This document shows, piece by piece, positions 34,321-46,182 of a stretch of 64,000 bases of DNA. Origin of the DNA: Prostheceraeus crozeri (lineage: Eukaryota; Platyhelminthes; Polycladida; Euryleptidae); NCBI GenBank assembly GCA_907163375.1, contig CAJQUW010008951.1, forward strand, positions 436,501-500,500. Direction: 5' to 3'. The stretch's first letter is position 1, and each line of letters opens with the position of its first letter. The notes below the pieces were generated by a model, which saw only the letters and a list, made by a program, of their open reading frames with translations, searched no databases and had not been told where the DNA came from. Both the position numbers and the translations under genes were made by a program.

Positions 34321-35342
34321 TCTAACAATCTAAAACTCAATTCTATACAATGATATTGCACTAGAATGCTTCTGTCAGTTAAGGGGCCATCCATAAAGGA
34401 CGTCCGCAGCGGGGGGGGTCAGTCAAATGCGGACAGTTGCGGACGGGGAGAGGGGGGAGGGGGCAAAAAAAAGCGTACGTCAGCTTATTCACAAGTTAAA
34501 TCACTTTTGAGACCGGATGGTTAGCGTTTTAAGTTCATCTCTTCACTGTGAAGGAATGGTAGACTAATGACTTGCTAATCTGCGATCCCACGAAACAGAT
34601 GATGTTTCATTATTCTATTGTTCCACCTTGCCATCTCAACGGGGGCCTCACTCACACTTGCTCACACTCGCTCTTGCCGGACACCATAACAAATTCCATG
34701 AACATGATGAACAAGCGAGGGGGAGCCCATATGTAAATGAAAATGCCTTACTCTTTGATGACGTGGAACAATTGATTTGCAATCCTGACTTCTAATTTCT
34801 TTTTGAAGTTTTTTAGTTGTAGTCAGCTTTACATACAGATGAGTTTGAATAAAGATGTTTACGTTTGACAGCATCTCATATTTTTGTTGACAAATTCTGA
34901 TGAAAATTGATTAATGAAATTAAGATAAGTAATACATGTAAACCGATGGACTATAAAAGAAATTAGTACATCAAATCGTTGACTAGTTTATAAAATCGTA
35001 TAGATCTGTAAATGTGCTGTCATGTATTATATAGTATTCAAACGGGAGTTTGGCTTTTCTGTTATTAAGCTTTATAGTATATGTTACTAGAGTGTAGGTT
35101 GTGAAGATGTTTAATCTGTCTTTTAAGAATGTAAAATTTAAAAATTTGAAGATTGAGCAAGAAAATCGGTTGAAATTATTCCGTGGCTGACGTAGGATCA
35201 TCACAACAAATCTGACAGGCTCTGTCATATCATGTACGTCTATCAAGAAATAAGCTAATAAATTATGTAGGTTACAGACATATAGGCCTATGCACTAAAA
35301 ACGAAAAATAAGATGCAAACAACCCTGTGGTAAAGGCGAGGT

Positions 35343-35610
35343 CGTGCCAACGTCGGTCAGCAAATTTTGGTCGGCTGTTGGTTGGTTACTAGTCGGCCAA
35401 AAATATTGTGTTGGCTCATGGTTGGCAATGGTCGGTTTACTGTCGGCCAAAATTTTATGTGGGTGGATTTTAGTCGAATTTTAGTTGGCCAAGTTCGGCC
35501 GAAAATGCTGTGTTGGCACATAGTCGGCCAATGTCGGCATATGGTCGGCCAGTTATCTATGGTTGGATTGTGTTCGTATTCCAATTGACCATGGTCGGAC
35601 TAGAGTATTG
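35343..35610. repeat. TCGGC-rich subterminal array, left
   Basis: TTGGTCGGC, GTCGGCCAA and GTGTTGGC words recur every few tens of bases, in a loose repeat of about 50-60 bases. The open frames across it on both strands are products of the repetition. Confidence 0.7.
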
Positions 35611-38600
35611 TTGGCTTCCCAATGTCAAGATCTTAAGTGGGATATCGGACATTATCTGGGAATTCTTTCAGCATCAGCATTTTCTGTAGTGCTGAATCCT
35701 CGAATGCAGTTGTACCTGGTCTAGGCTTCATAGCGAATCATGCATTGTAATGAAAAATATAACTGCGGTTTTATATGGGCTGAAGCTTGTTATGGAATGT
35801 AAAACCCATATTATGCTCATTGCGTATTTCCGATCTAAAAACATGTCATTGATGATCTATCTCCATTCTTTTTAAATCATCGGTAGTGTGGCTACAATAA
35901 GAAATAGACTCACTTTGAAATAATCAATCGACTACTATATATATGGACCTGCGGTTCTACTTCAGTAAACCTATGTTGTTGATTTTAATTGACACAGTTG
36001 TATTCGCTAAATTACTTCACCAAAAATTTCTGAACTTTAGATAATGAATCAGAGAGCAGCTGAATCAAACAGATGCGTTAATATCAGCTCACTCAGTCTG
36101 TGAGATCTGATCTGACTACGCTATCCTTCTATCACTGTAGAAAAATTCGGCGTCAATACAGTTGTGAAGATGCATTCATTTGTCAGAACAGTAACGGTCG
36201 ATAATTCACCGCCGCGTCCTTGCAACAAACCGTCTATGCCTGTGACTCACAGTGTGCGTGGTCTGCCGTCTGGAGTTCCCTGCTTGTGTCATTGTCCTCG
36301 CCGTCAAGTGGAAAGCTGCGCAGTAGCTTGACTGCTCGTTCAGTCTCTTGCATGGTCTATCACAGCAAAGCGCACAAAGAGCCCAGTGATTTCATTGACA
36401 GTTATTAGCACCAAGCGTCGCCGCAGCAAAGGATATTTAAATATATATATGCGCCTTCTTTCTTCATCTATCGTCAGTTTCATGATCGCACCTGTGCTTT
36501 TGTCATTTGCTTACTTCATCCATCACAATATATGGAATGCTACTTACGAGACTACCTCACTGAACCTGATACTACAGCATTATTGACGTATCGAAGTGAT
36601 AGATAACTCTTTCAACGATACTGAATTATCATAATAACTCGAAAATTATGAACGCTCGTGTGCAGTCAGTTATCACGTGTATGAGAGATTTTCTACGCAA
36701 GGAAGCAATCAAATTCCCTCTCAATTTATTTATGCAACAGGATTTAAAGCATGCATCTCATGTTACTGTGCATCAAACTACATAGAAAGGGTAAGTTTCA
36801 AAATGCAAGCTCAATTTTTATTTGCAAGTCAACATGTAGTCTGCATGCAGCAACTTATGGGCTATCACCCCCACTTTTCAAATTTCTCTAAAACTTTTAA
36901 AATGAACCAATTGTCACAAAACTTCGTCATGCCAACGTAGTTGGGTATATTTTCCACCCACAGAAAAAGCTTTATGCAAATCGGACAAGTAGCCTACTTT
37001 TAATTAGAGACGATAAAGTCAAAATGTTCCAATGTCAACATGCAGGTTGATCTGACTTCGTGTGTTGGATGCATTTTACATTCGTGTACTGTGTGCATTG
37101 TTCTCTCTCTCTGTTTTCGTCTCATCCACTGCTATTTTAAATCTTCCCACGACCACTATCCGACCACACTTTTTTAAGTTAAATATTTAAGTGTGCGGGA
37201 TGTGGCTCTGTTCATAATTGTTACTTCACGAATATCTCAAATCTAGTGCTATTGGCTCAGATGATGGGGTTAGAAGAAGTCAGATCAAGCTGTGACATCG
37301 CTACATTTCAAGTTATCTTCTTTCAATCAAAAGTACTTGCCCAATTTGCATGAATTTTGGTATGCAAGTAGAAAATATGCTCAACTAAGTTTACGGCAAG
37401 TTTTGTGACGATTTATTCACTTTTGTTGATTTTACACACATTTCTAAACGTGGGGGAGGTATCAAGTACCAACATGCTTTTTGAAGACTCAAATCAACAA
37501 ATTTGAATGTTATTTGGATTCATGGATCATGATCATGTAGTCGAGACCTTCCGCATCTGCTCCTGATTATCTGTATCTGCTCTTGTAATTTCGCAATTAC
37601 GACTTTAAAATTTATGCTACCAATTAAGTATAGGCTTCATTCTTCTCAATTACTTCATTTCTGAAACTGATTGACGTGCCTTTTAAATTGCGCAGTGTAT
37701 TATCAGTGTAATCAATTAAGACTTGCTTTTTTGTTACAGACCTAGATTCTGTTACGCAATTTAGAAAAATAATTTTGATGTTTTATGATAACTAGAAAGT
37801 TTATTTACATGTTAACTCACTGCTACTCTTTCATCTCAAAAAGTACTTTTTGATCTGAAATTATTATTGGTATTTTACTTAGGTCTAGGTCTAGCTGGTG
37901 CATGTTTACTATATCACCATGAATTACATGTGCATCAAAATATGTCATCACATAAGCGATTGTCAAGTGGGTATTACCATTTGCAGATTTCATTTCATTT
38001 TAATAAATAGATATATTAAAATGAAAGTATTATTGAAATTTAGCAAAATAAAGCAATAGTGAATTCATTTTATCTGCCTAGCCTACGTACTGTCTCCACA
38101 AGCAAAGTTGGAATTATTTACTTTTACTATTGACTAATATGATAATATAATATATGATTAAATGTTTAATATGATTTAATATGTTTAACTTAACCCTTCA
38201 AGCCTTATATTTGCAAACTGAATAGACTTGTAGGACATTCTTTGGCTATTCATTACACCTAGTTTCAGATCCTCCAAAATCTCCGAGATTTCTTTCCAAA
38301 CAATTATATGTCTCTGTATTATTTCTGACAAATGTGTCTATTTGGTACAGTTGCCAATAATTGCTTTTGGAATAATCAACATCAATTTCATGAATCCAGT
38401 CTTAGTAACGAAAGATGAATGTCATTCTCTAATTCTGGTGAGCTTGAGCCTTTTATTCATCATGTGTCCACTTTAACAGATTTTCTTGTAATTGTAGAAT
38501 AATTTATGAATGAATTTCACATACACCGAAAGTGTATGTTGAAATCATATGTTCAGCAAACAATACCCATCGCGATGAAATCTCAAAACAACCATTTGGA

Positions 38601-38689
38601 GTCCATTTGGAGTTCGACTCCAGAACACATGACAATCATAACAAGGTGAGTGTATATTTTCTAACTTGGTAATTCCTATTTGTAGTCTG

Positions 38690-38860
38690 TGCCATGGGGT
38701 TTCACGAAGGCCAAGCCAATTGAGTCGGTGACCAATATGTGTCGACGATCAATCCAAGTCAAGCATGTAGTTAGAACAACAATATGTAGTAAGTGTAATA
38801 AAAATCTTTGGTAAAATGAAGGCAAACTTATGCAACTTTGGTAAAATATCATCAAAGAAC
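38690..38860. repeat. Inverted internal copy of the right subterminal region
   Basis: The reverse complement of about 38700-38850 resembles 39080-39215: both contain GCATGCTTGACTT, GATTGAT, GGTG(T)TCACCGACTCA and ATGCAACTT. The element therefore carries an extra inverted copy of its own end region. Confidence 0.55.
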
Positions 38861-39159
38861 AGATACTGCTCACCGTGTTTCACAAATATGCACGGATGCG
38901 CTAATGGTTTTTTAATTATATTTTGACAACATTTTTTCATACGTTTCTGATAAAACTAACTGTTAACCACTTGGAGACGTGGACGAAAGATAGTTAGTTT
39001 CATCAGAAACTTCAGGCAAAATGATGATAAAAATGCCTCAACTTTAAATGCCTAAAAGAGAGTGTAATATTTCACTCAAGTTGCATGGATTTAACTCTAT
39101 TTGGCCACGGCTTTTCATTACAATAACTAGTTATTGTTCCTCGAACCGCATGCTTGACT

Positions 39160-39422
39160 TTAGATTGATGGTCGGCAAATTGGTGTTCACCGACTCACTG
39201 GCCAACTATGAGCCAACTTTACGTCGATGGTCGGCAAATTGGTGGTCACAGACATACAGGCCAACTGTGAGCCGACGTCGGCTTTGGATCGCAATGCGAC
39301 CATTCGCCAACCGTCGGCATATCAGCGGCCACCGACTCACTGGCCAAATGTCTACCAACGTCGGCAGAAAGTTGATTTGGCCGATCGTGCGACCTCGAGC
39401 CGACGTCGCCTTTACCACAGGG
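39160..39422. repeat. TCGGC-rich subterminal array, right
   Basis: GATGGTCGGCAAATTGGTG occurs twice (about 39168 and 39226). ACCGACTCACTGGCCAA and CCGACGTCGGC words are spread through the stretch. It is the counterpart of the left array in inverse orientation. Confidence 0.7.
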
Positions 39423-39925
39423 AAGGCTAAGATGCAACGAGACTAAATACCTAAGTGACAGTAACTCAGTTCCTTAGCTAGTACTGAAAGCTTATAAATG
39501 CGGACTTCCAGGGGGAGGGGGGTCCGAAAATCCGGACACCTGCGGACAGAGGGTGGAGGGGGGGGGTCAAAAATAGTCAATTTTCTGCGGACGTCCTTTA
39601 TGGATGGCCCCCAATAGTATTCGTCTAGAATGGCATAGACATGTGTAGTTAACAGAAGCATACGGCTTGTCAGGCAGTTTTTTAGGAAAATTGACTGAAT
39701 GGGAAAATTTATATGACTGTCTATAACATTCTTTGCCGACTGCGTTCTTGGGAATTACAGTATGTGTGAGAAATCTCATATTTCCACGATATAGCATGCT
39801 TGTAGAATGTATAAGCCAACAAAAGTCTTCATCAAAAGAAGGAAATTCAATTCAGTAAAATTGATTTCTGACCTGACCGCCTTTCATAGTAGGCCTATTT
39901 GGAAATAGGCATATAAGATGGAAAT

Positions 39926-40516
39926 GTGTCCTCAGACTTGAACAATTTAGGCAAAAAAGTTCCTTATCAGTCGCAGACGCTGCATTTCAGCCTACAAGGG
40001 CTCGTCAGTGCGACTCAGAATGGCTCAAACCAGCTTAAAATATCTAGAATGGTAGAACAAGCTGAGGGACAGTACAACAGGCTGCTCTGTGTTTGTTTAT
40101 TCTGGCTTTGCCGGGCGGCTGATAATCATTTAGTTTGCAGAGTGCCAGTTTCCGTGGGCCTAGAACAGAAAAATGTCGTCATGCTTTAACATTTTAAGCA
40201 GAAAAATTCTCTATCAGCCAGATATAGACGCTGAGTTTCACCCCACAATGTTTATGCTTGCATTGTTAAAGTATGACGACAATTTTTTATCCTATGTCCT
40301 GGCATATTGTCACTGCAATTTTCATGATTATTAGCCGCACAGTCAAGCCAGGATAAACAAACATAGAGCAGCCTGTTGTGCAGTTCCTCAGCGTGTTCTA
40401 CCATTCTAGATATTATCAGCTATTTTGGGCAACTCCGAGCCGCACTGACAAGTCCTTGTTGGTGGAAACGCAGTGTCTACGACTGATAAGGAACTTTTGT
40501 GCATAGTCTGAGGATA
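39926..40516. repeat. Fold-back with about 255-bp arms
   Basis: The left arm at 39926-40190 pairs with 40266-40516. Shared words include CCTCAGACT / AGTCTGAGG, AGTTCCTTATCAGTCG, TCTAGAATGGTAGAACA and GCTGCTCTGTGTTTGTTTAT. The arms have diverged moderately, so the element is older than the 25.4-kb palindrome. The small frame at 39926-40189 is an arm artefact. Confidence 0.75.
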
Positions 40517-41545
40517 TCTCTCTACGCCATGCCCAGGCGAACTGGAACTCTGCAATCTCCATGATTCTCGTATTATTATTGTGGAGCATTCAAAGCCATT
40601 GCGTACACTCATTGCAAATCATTAATGCCATGACTTTTTACATGTACATGGCGTCCTTAAACTCTGCATATGTAAATAACTCAACGAATTAGAACTGTGA
40701 CAAAGGGTCTCTCATTGATAAACTGTTACATGTTACAAGGGATACACAATTACACTCATAAATGACGTGTAAATTGAGATGCGTGGAAATAGATGCCATA
40801 GGCCTAAATGCCGTTGACCATATATGAGTAGAGGAAAATGCTCTTACATACAGCAATTTCCTTAAAGTTTTAGTTCGGCTAGCCTCTACGTAATTTATTG
40901 GGTATCTTGTACTTTATATCATGGCATGGATCTCAAAGTTCTAAGGATTTATTGAAAAGATAAGATCGGCATGGGATTTAATGCTCTAATTTCTCCGAGG
41001 ATTTTCCGCTATGACATTTGTTTAACAGAATGTTTTCCGTTCCAGGATCCTCACATTTTCTAGTATATGTTCTGTTTTATTGCAACCACTGAAATGATAC
41101 TTTTGTTTATTTATATTGGCACTAAACAGCTTCATCGATCAGTAAATAACCTTCATACAAAATTCAGAAATGCTGTCTACAATGTCTATCCTCCCTCTGC
41201 TTTCTAGTCATCAGATTCCTATATCTTATATAATCATTGACTGCAGAACAATTTTAATAGTGGTCGGGCCACTTACTTTTCTGAATTCCAAGCATAGGTT
41301 GCTTTCAAAATTCGGTTGTCTTGGCTTTTTAGATAACTAATTCTATGTATCAAGCTTTATTTTCTTCCTTTGAGAGACACATGCAAATTCATATATGAGT
41401 GAAACACATAATGCACAGGACCGACCATGTATTCGAAGCACCAAACACGCAAAAATACGATTGAATGGAGTCAATCTGTCTAGGTAAAGCTTAATTTTCT
41501 TACTAGGAGAGGCATGCAATTACACATAACTCAGAATATACAAAG
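40517..41545. other. no gene seen
   Basis: AT-rich sequence with no supported gene, RNA or transposon end. Confidence 0.4.
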
Positions 41546-42319
41546 CAGGGATGCGGAGTCGGAGTCCCGGAGTCCTATCATTTTTCCTGGAGTCGAAGTT
41601 GGAGTCCTGTCAAATGATAGGACTCCGGACTCCGGCCTATAACTAGACCCGAAATATGATACAAACAAATTATTTATTCTCGTGCATATTGCTGTCACTG
41701 TCTTGATATCAACTTTCTCTGTCAAACAAAAGTACAGAGAAAGTAGTGCATGCAAAGCTTGAAATAGTTGAGGAAATAACCTGTGATAGCTAAAAAGCGA
41801 TTATCTTTTCACTCGCCCATTCAGTAGAGAAGACAAGCCTGCCTAGCCTCGATCACACCTACGCACCAAAGGTTACATCAGAGACAGTAATGAAAATACT
41901 AGCTTGTTTGAGAACATTACCTCTTACCCTCACTTTTATCGTGTGTGATGGGTCCTCTAAAGCGCATATTAAAATCGAAAGTGTACTCATTTTTTTGAGA
42001 AGGATGGGGATTTTCCTGCCTGGTAGAGACTGGAGAAAAACCGTGTGAAGCACACATCAAGAAGATGGCAGAAGCCGAGTCGCATGCATCCAACTGAAAG
42101 CGACATTTGATGAACTTTCATCGAAAATGATTGATAATTGATACAGCAATGATCGCTAAATATAGGTTCAGGTAAGCCTATAATGATCTATGATGTAGGC
42201 TACCAGTTAATTTTTCAAAAAAACTAGGCTCTACATATTGGCCACCCGGAGTCGGAGTCGGAGTCCTATCAAAAGCCGGAGTCGGAGTTCTATCAAACTT
42301 ATAGGACTCCGCATCCCTG
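41546..42319. mobile_element. hAT-type MITE copy B, complete
   Basis: The ends CAGGGATGCGGAGTC (41546) and GACTCCGCATCCCTG (to 42319) enclose 774 bp. The flanks ATACAAAG (41538-41545) and GTACAAAG (42320-42327) are an 8-bp duplication with one change, as expected for hAT. The subterminal parts consist of GGAGTC / GACTCC palindromes. This copy lacks the 2.6-kb insert of copy A. No protein gene is supported inside. Confidence 0.85.
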
Positions 42320-42327
42320 GTACAAAG

Positions 42328-43695
42328 ATCATAAAAACGCATTACAATCACGAACTGAATAAACAAAAGCAGTTAACACAAAGTAAAAGAACACTCAAAG
42401 TTACCAAGTTCAAGATGCCATGCTATAGGTAACAAAAGAGGCAGCGCCGATAAAGAAAAGGACATGGATAACGACCGAGAGATTAACTCATTGTGGCTTA
42501 GCCAACGTCACACCAAACAGTGGTAGACACCGCCACAAAATGAGGAGGGAAATAGAATGAATCGAAATGAATCGAAATAGAAGAACTGATAATCGAACTG
42601 ATAATGGAAGTCATGAACATCCAATGAACTTGCTGTCTGTAGAGCGAAAGCAATATAGGCAGCTGCATAAATTCAGAGATATATCAGGTGAGGCGGATGG
42701 AAGACTTAATTGCTATTTTTTCGCCTGCGTGATATACTTAGTCCTCGGTATGACTAGATTAAATACATGCAGCTATGTATTGCAAAAATGTGTTCATACT
42801 CGTATATAGCTCAATGATTAACTGGCAGGCTTATATATTCAAACTATTCATTTGGATTGAAACAGAATTAATTCTGATGTATATGTTTTAAACCAATTTC
42901 CCCAAACTGCATTAGCAGAATTCTCCAAAGGGTTGACCAAATGGTTCATCGGACAGAAGTGGGGAGCCAAATCGACCGCTCTGCAAATATGGTAGTACCA
43001 TGGCCTTACCGCCGCCCCCCCCCGTTCCGCCGCCTATGTACATAATAGAACGTTAAAACGCCACGTCTTTCATCTTTAATCTATAAATTTAAACTTGTGC
43101 AAGGATACAAGATATCTGAATTGAGCAAGTATAAATAGCCTTAACATAGACAAACAAAACGAGTCTCTGACAACAGAAACTTGGTCTGATAGACACAAGC
43201 ATATATAGTACGCTACACTACATGGCAAACGGTCCTTGTGACCTGAAGCCTAAACAGAAACAGTGTCAAAAATGACAATTTGATGAACAGTGGTGGGAAA
43301 ACACTTTCAAAAGATTGCTCATCGAGCACTTGAAATGGAAGATGGCTCAGCCACCTACATGGATGGAGCACCAACATAGCAGGCTTCTTTTCAGGACCAT
43401 GTAGCTGATTTGGTTTTAGGAACTTTTCATTTTTTTTCAATTTCAACTCTTTTCAATGAAAAGGACGGATGGCCATTAGTTGTTTTGAAAATCTGTCGAA
43501 TTCTGTCTTGACTCCTTTTCATGGATTTTTATCACTTTGCTTTTTATAGAAACATGTTTGCGTCATATAAAAACCCCTTGTAAACGATTCATTCTTGAAA
43601 TCATTCATCCTAATTGTGATGTCAGAGCATGTGAATTCCATTAAAAGTCTAATTTTGTCTAATGCACTTATACCTGTCGGAGCTATATTCAGCCT
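42328..43695. other. no gene seen
   Basis: Only short open frames (42567-42809, 43213-43446 minus) without known domains. A C-rich run lies at about 43010-43030. TTCTGTCTTGACTCCTTTTC near 43500 recurs near 45340, so a dispersed repeat is present. Confidence 0.4.
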
Positions 43696-43699
43696 GCTG

Positions 43700-43740
<41 letters not shown>
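43696..43740. repeat. (TA)n microsatellite
   Basis: An uninterrupted TA/AT run with one G, directly adjoining the 3' tail of the minus-strand SINE at 43741-43950. Confidence 0.9.
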
Positions 43741-43952
43741 CAAATCTCAACAGATGTAACCACCACGAGACATGTTTCGGCCTGTTGGGCCGAATCAGTC
43801 ATGGGTAGGTTTGAACCAGCGACGTTGGAGATAGAGGACGTGCAAGCATACCCTCTAACCACAAGGCCACCGGACCATCTGTTGAGAGCGTGAATTAGCC
43901 AGGAAGGCACTGCTTTAACGCAGGCACGTGGAGGGCGGACTGCTTTCTGCAA
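43741..43952 (-). mobile_element. tRNA-derived SINE, copy 1
   Basis: On the minus strand GGTCCGGTGGCCTTGTGGTT (A-box region) is followed about 50 bases later by GCTGGTTCAAACCTACCCAT (B box GGTTCAAACC). A non-tRNA tail ends in GTTACATCTGTTGAGATTTG and the TA microsatellite. The head cannot form a proper tRNA, and the whole recurs at 44030-44220, so this is a SINE. Pol III would transcribe it and a LINE would supply retrotransposition. Confidence 0.75.
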
Positions 43953-43997
43953 TCACTTAATACCGCATCCGAGATTGAGGCGCTACTCATTACATGT

Positions 43998-44282
43998 TTA
44001 GACAAGTAACCTGGCAATTGATAAATTTATCAAATCTCAACAGATGTAACCACCACGAGACATGTTTCGGCCTGTTGGGCCTCATCAGTCATGGGTAGGT
44101 TTGAACCAGCGACGTTGGAGCTAGAGGACGTGCAAGCATACCCTCTAACCACAAGGCCACCGGACCATCTGTTGAAAGCGTGAATTAGCCAGGAAGGCAC
44201 TGCTTTAACGCAGGCACGCATGTCTCGTGGTGGTTACATCTGTTGAGATTTGATAAATTTATCAATTGCCAGGTTACTTGTC

Positions 44283-44286
<4 letters not shown>
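43998..44286. repeat. About 68-bp inverted repeat bracketing SINE copy 2
   Basis: TTTAGACAAGTAACCTGGCA through the SINE tail to ACGAGACATG (about 43998-44066) is repeated in inverse at about 44219-44286. The SINE at 44030-44220 thus lies between inverted copies of its own tail plus flank. Confidence 0.8.
44030..44220 (-). mobile_element. tRNA-derived SINE, copy 2
   Basis: Nearly identical to 43741-43952 over the head and tail, in the same orientation. It has the same A-box and B-box words. The few differences (for example CCTCATCAG for CCGAATCAG) indicate a young family or a local duplication. Confidence 0.75.

Positions 44287-44332
<46 letters not shown>
44287..44332. repeat. (TA)n microsatellite
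   Basis: A long uninterrupted AT run following the inverted copy of the SINE tail. Confidence 0.9.
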
Positions 44333-44333
<1 letters not shown>

Positions 44334-44574
44334 AATACAGAAGATATATAGATACTACAGCTAATGTAGATATAATAGATCTGTGACGAGGATACTTTGA
44401 ATTAAACATGAAAGAGTGCTAGATGTGACATCAAATGAAATCGAAGTCGGCTCTTATTAGTTCTTCCTCAAGAAACTCTACAGTAGAATATGAAAATCAA
44501 GGATGGCAATGAATATTTAGGGGAAGATTTTGTTCCTGAACTTGAAGAGCAGTATAACATCACCATTCTTTAAA

Positions 44575-44670
44575 CGAACAAACTGGGATCTACCGATCAC
44601 GGATAAGTTTGAACCATTGACGTGGGAGATGTTGTGCAAGCGCCACAAGACTTACATGTATCTCATCGCA
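44575..44670 (-). mobile_element. Degenerate SINE head
   Basis: The minus strand keeps GTCTTGTGGCGCTTGCAC, TCTCCCACGTCAATGGTTCA and the ATCCGTGATCGG word, aligned in order with the SINE heads at 43.7 and 44.0 kb. It is much more diverged. The sequence on to 45370 holds no gene. Confidence 0.45.
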
Positions 44671-45370
44671 TGAGACTTATCTTTTTCGCATGGTTTTGGC
44701 AAAGTAGACCTCAGCCTACTGCTGGTCTACAATATTATACTGCTATCAAAACAAATAAAACTGATTAGTTTGGCAAATATTTCATGTAGTTTTACATAGT
44801 CTGGGAAGATGGAACTTATCATGTGCGATAATTAGTTCCTCATTCCATATCTACTAATTTCTCTCAATTAATTGCATTTTCAAGATACGTATGTATTTTG
44901 TTCCATGCTCTTTACAAAATATTATTGCAACGTGTGCACTGAAAGAAAGATTTTTGATTTTAAATCAATCCATTCGTATAAATCATGCGACGGAGTGATA
45001 ATGTACTGATGTCATTTCTTATCCACAGATATCGACTAAGTGGTTGAAATATAATGGATTGAGTATGCGGTGAAGGCGCCTATTCGACAGTATAAGAGTA
45101 GGAAAGGAGATCAGGTTCTAAATCCGAAAAGTAGATGGCATATGTACAAAGTAGGCAGCCATCTGAAAGGATCGCAAACGAAATTTGATGACTGTTTGAA
45201 ATGATATTATCTTGAAACTCTACCTATCGTATACTTACATGAATAAGGAAAAACAAATGAGATAAAAGTGAACGACGAAATATGGAAGCAGCTCTATTTT
45301 CGGATGACATTTTAAGATGATGCATCTTAAACATGTAAATTCTGTCTTGACTCCTTTTCACAGATATTCA

Positions 45371-45408
45371 TCATCCACCAAGACGGGCAAATATTTTCCG
45401 TCTGTAAC
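45371..45408 (+). mobile_element. SINE tail fragment (second family)
   Basis: CATCCACCAAGACGGGCAAA then TATTTTCCGTCTGTAA aligns with 54470-54510, where the full tRNA-like head is present. Only the B-box-distal part survives here. Confidence 0.5.
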
Positions 45409-46182
45409 GTTTTCATAGAATGCATGTAGGCATGTACGTGAATAACATTAGAAATTCACGCGTTTTTATGAAATAAAATTATTGAAAATTATGTTCCACC
45501 GATCCAGTCGCTTCCAGTAGTAAATTGAAAAAATTTTTTAGTATGTTCAAAACTATCTTCTGATAAGCCTTCAACAAAAGCGGCCAGGTCGCTGAAATAA
45601 ATTCGTTAAAAAAACATTAAATAAACTTCAACGTTTCAATGTTTGTACTGTCTGAGCGTGTTATACACCAATAATCGACGGGAAATCGAAATCTCACTCA
45701 GCAATGATGTGGCTGCAGTATATATTCATTAAATACTCAGACATCTGTCCAATGCAGGATGTAATCGTTCACATGGATTTGCACAATGAATTTGGCATGC
45801 ATCGTAAATGACAATTACAAAGGTGCTTGATAGCCACAAAATCTGAAAATCAGCGATTCTAAATTTTGAATTTCAAATTATAGTACGAAGAAGAGCGACT
45901 TAGATCAAATGAATCCACCATTAGAATGCTCAGACACGAAATATTTTGTAGTGTGAATTTTCATGTGATTCAGAGCAATACTTTAGAAGTCCAGGGGGTG
46001 AATCGCCCTGCCAGCACGAAATCGATGCTCTTCGAGGGCCCGGCATGGATAGGCCCAACGGTGAACAGGATTGCTCGAAGAGACAGTCCAGAATGTGTTT
46101 AGAAGCACACCTTAAAATGCGAAGGTCACATTTACAGGGGAGAAATCATGTCATCTGATTTTATAAGTGCACAAAAACTGTG
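45409..46182. other. no gene seen
   Basis: AT-rich sequence. A more GC-rich patch at about 45990-46095 (CTCTTCGAG / CTCGAAGAG pair) may be a repeat fragment. No gene recognised. Confidence 0.4.

Larger units (their letters stand above)
35319..39427. mobile_element. 4.1-kb element with CCCTGTGGTAAAGGCGA ends and 10-bp direct repeat
   Basis: CCCTGTGGTAAAGGCGA (35323) and TCGCCTTTACCACAGGG (to 39422) are inverted ends. TAAGATGCAA flanks the unit at 35309-35318 and 39428-39437. Four to five unpaired bases lie between this repeat and the matched ends. A 9-10-bp duplication would suit a Mutator-like element, but no transposase is visible. The interior (35610-38690) has only short, unrecognised frames (36220-36408, 36386-36586, 36677-36940). 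Confidence 0.7.
34383..39612. mobile_element. TIR element with GGGGCCATCCATAAAGG ends, split by a second element
   Basis: GGGGCCATCCATAAAGGACG with TCCGCAG (34383) is mirrored by CTGCGGACGTCCTTTATGGA with TGGCCCC (to 39611 or 39612). Without the inner element (35319-39427) it would be about 1.1 kb and non-autonomous. Long G-runs sit near both ends, all on the plus strand. A target duplication is not evident, so the superfamily is left open. Confidence 0.8.

Noticed and set aside
35357..35588. Overlapping plus- and minus-strand frames in the TCGGC array (similarly at 39206-39446)
   Set aside because: They are open only because of the short-period repetition. They contain repeated WPT/VGQ words and no domain.
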